A stretch of 33,950 nucleotides of DNA from Candidatus Magasanikiibacteriota bacterium (lineage in GTDB: Bacteria > Patescibacteriota > Patescibacteriia > Magasanikbacterales > GWA2-37-8): assembly GCA_943359595.1 (NCBI GenBank), contig CALRIA010000006.1:1-33950 (forward strand), written 5' to 3'. Of this stretch, positions 31,387 through 33,950 are shown piece by piece. The translations under genes and the position numbers were made by a program. Positions within the stretch are counted from its first letter, which is position 1. Each line of letters begins with the position of its first letter. The notes beneath the pieces were generated by a model that saw nothing but the letters and a program-made list of their open reading frames with translations, ran no database searches and had not been told where the DNA came from.

Positions 31387-31395
31387 TGGTATAAT
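31387..31395 (+). promoter_or_regulatory. pilD extended -10 promoter
   Basis: TGG-TATAAT at 31387-31395, 17 bases before the pilD ATG, leaving a leader of roughly 10 bases with no Shine-Dalgarno. Confidence 0.65.
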
Positions 31396-31412
31396 TTAGG
31401 GAAATAATTTAT

Positions 31413-33950
<2,538 letters not shown>

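Overview
The window looks like a chromosomal segment of a Candidate Phyla Radiation (Patescibacteria) bacterium, most likely of the Parcubacteria/Falkowbacteria/Magasanikbacteria type. This is inferred from gene content and style: an AT-rich genome, compact operons with gaps of a few bases, a SecA with a large insertion, two proteins of a TraC/VirB4-like ATPase family (one without the ATPase), a CorA protein lacking the GMN signature, a type IV pilus block, and native starts that mostly lack a Shine-Dalgarno sequence. No 16S rRNA gene is present to settle taxonomy.

Layout. Bases 1-4842 (+) carry a MacAB-type ABC export operon: adaptor, ATPase and FtsX-type permease, bracketed by two small membrane proteins with a similar beta-rich module. 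SecA lies at 5730-8489 (+). SecD (with a parvulin-like insertion) and SecF lie at 10170-12844 (+). A 58-aa membrane protein and an ATPase-less relative of the conjugation-type ATPase follow at 12957-14570 (+). Reading leftward from 19453 to 15304 (-) is a putative vitamin B12 capture operon: a cobalamin riboswitch with a terminator, a DUF4430 lipocap-like protein, a 928-aa surface protein combining a GH16-like lectin fold, a DUF4430-like region and an alpha/alpha-toroid, and an ECF-S-like membrane protein. Further leftward-reading genes are a Dpm1-like glycosyltransferase, folD, tRNA-Gln(CUG) as its own unit, a secreted C39-type peptidase, dnaX, the full-length TraC/VirB4-like ATPase, and a small hypothetical (26692-19440). 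From 26838 come corA-like (+), cysS (-), and then pilM, a CheY-like regulator, a type IV pilin, pilD and ligA (+, cut by the window end).

The most unusual pattern is a set of four single-gene 'islands' slotted between native operons at about 4.88-5.63, 8.65-9.64, 9.65-10.08 and 14.65-15.25 kb. Each has a strong sigma70-type promoter, hairpins in the 5' leader, a good Shine-Dalgarno, a coding region visibly richer in G+C than its neighbours, and elaborate 3' hairpins. The native genes instead mostly have extended -10 promoters (TGnTATAAT), very short leaders and no Shine-Dalgarno. The products are an unknown 155-aa protein, a HAD-family phosphatase and two tiny two-helix membrane proteins. The leader of the last island can form a 26-bp uninterrupted RNA helix that includes several G-U pairs.

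How the genes may work together: SecA/D/F and pilM/pilin/pilD serve export and pilus assembly. The riboswitch operon plausibly captures corrinoids from neighbours, perhaps to feed an AdoCbl-dependent enzyme such as class II ribonucleotide reductase encoded elsewhere. The function of the islands is unknown.
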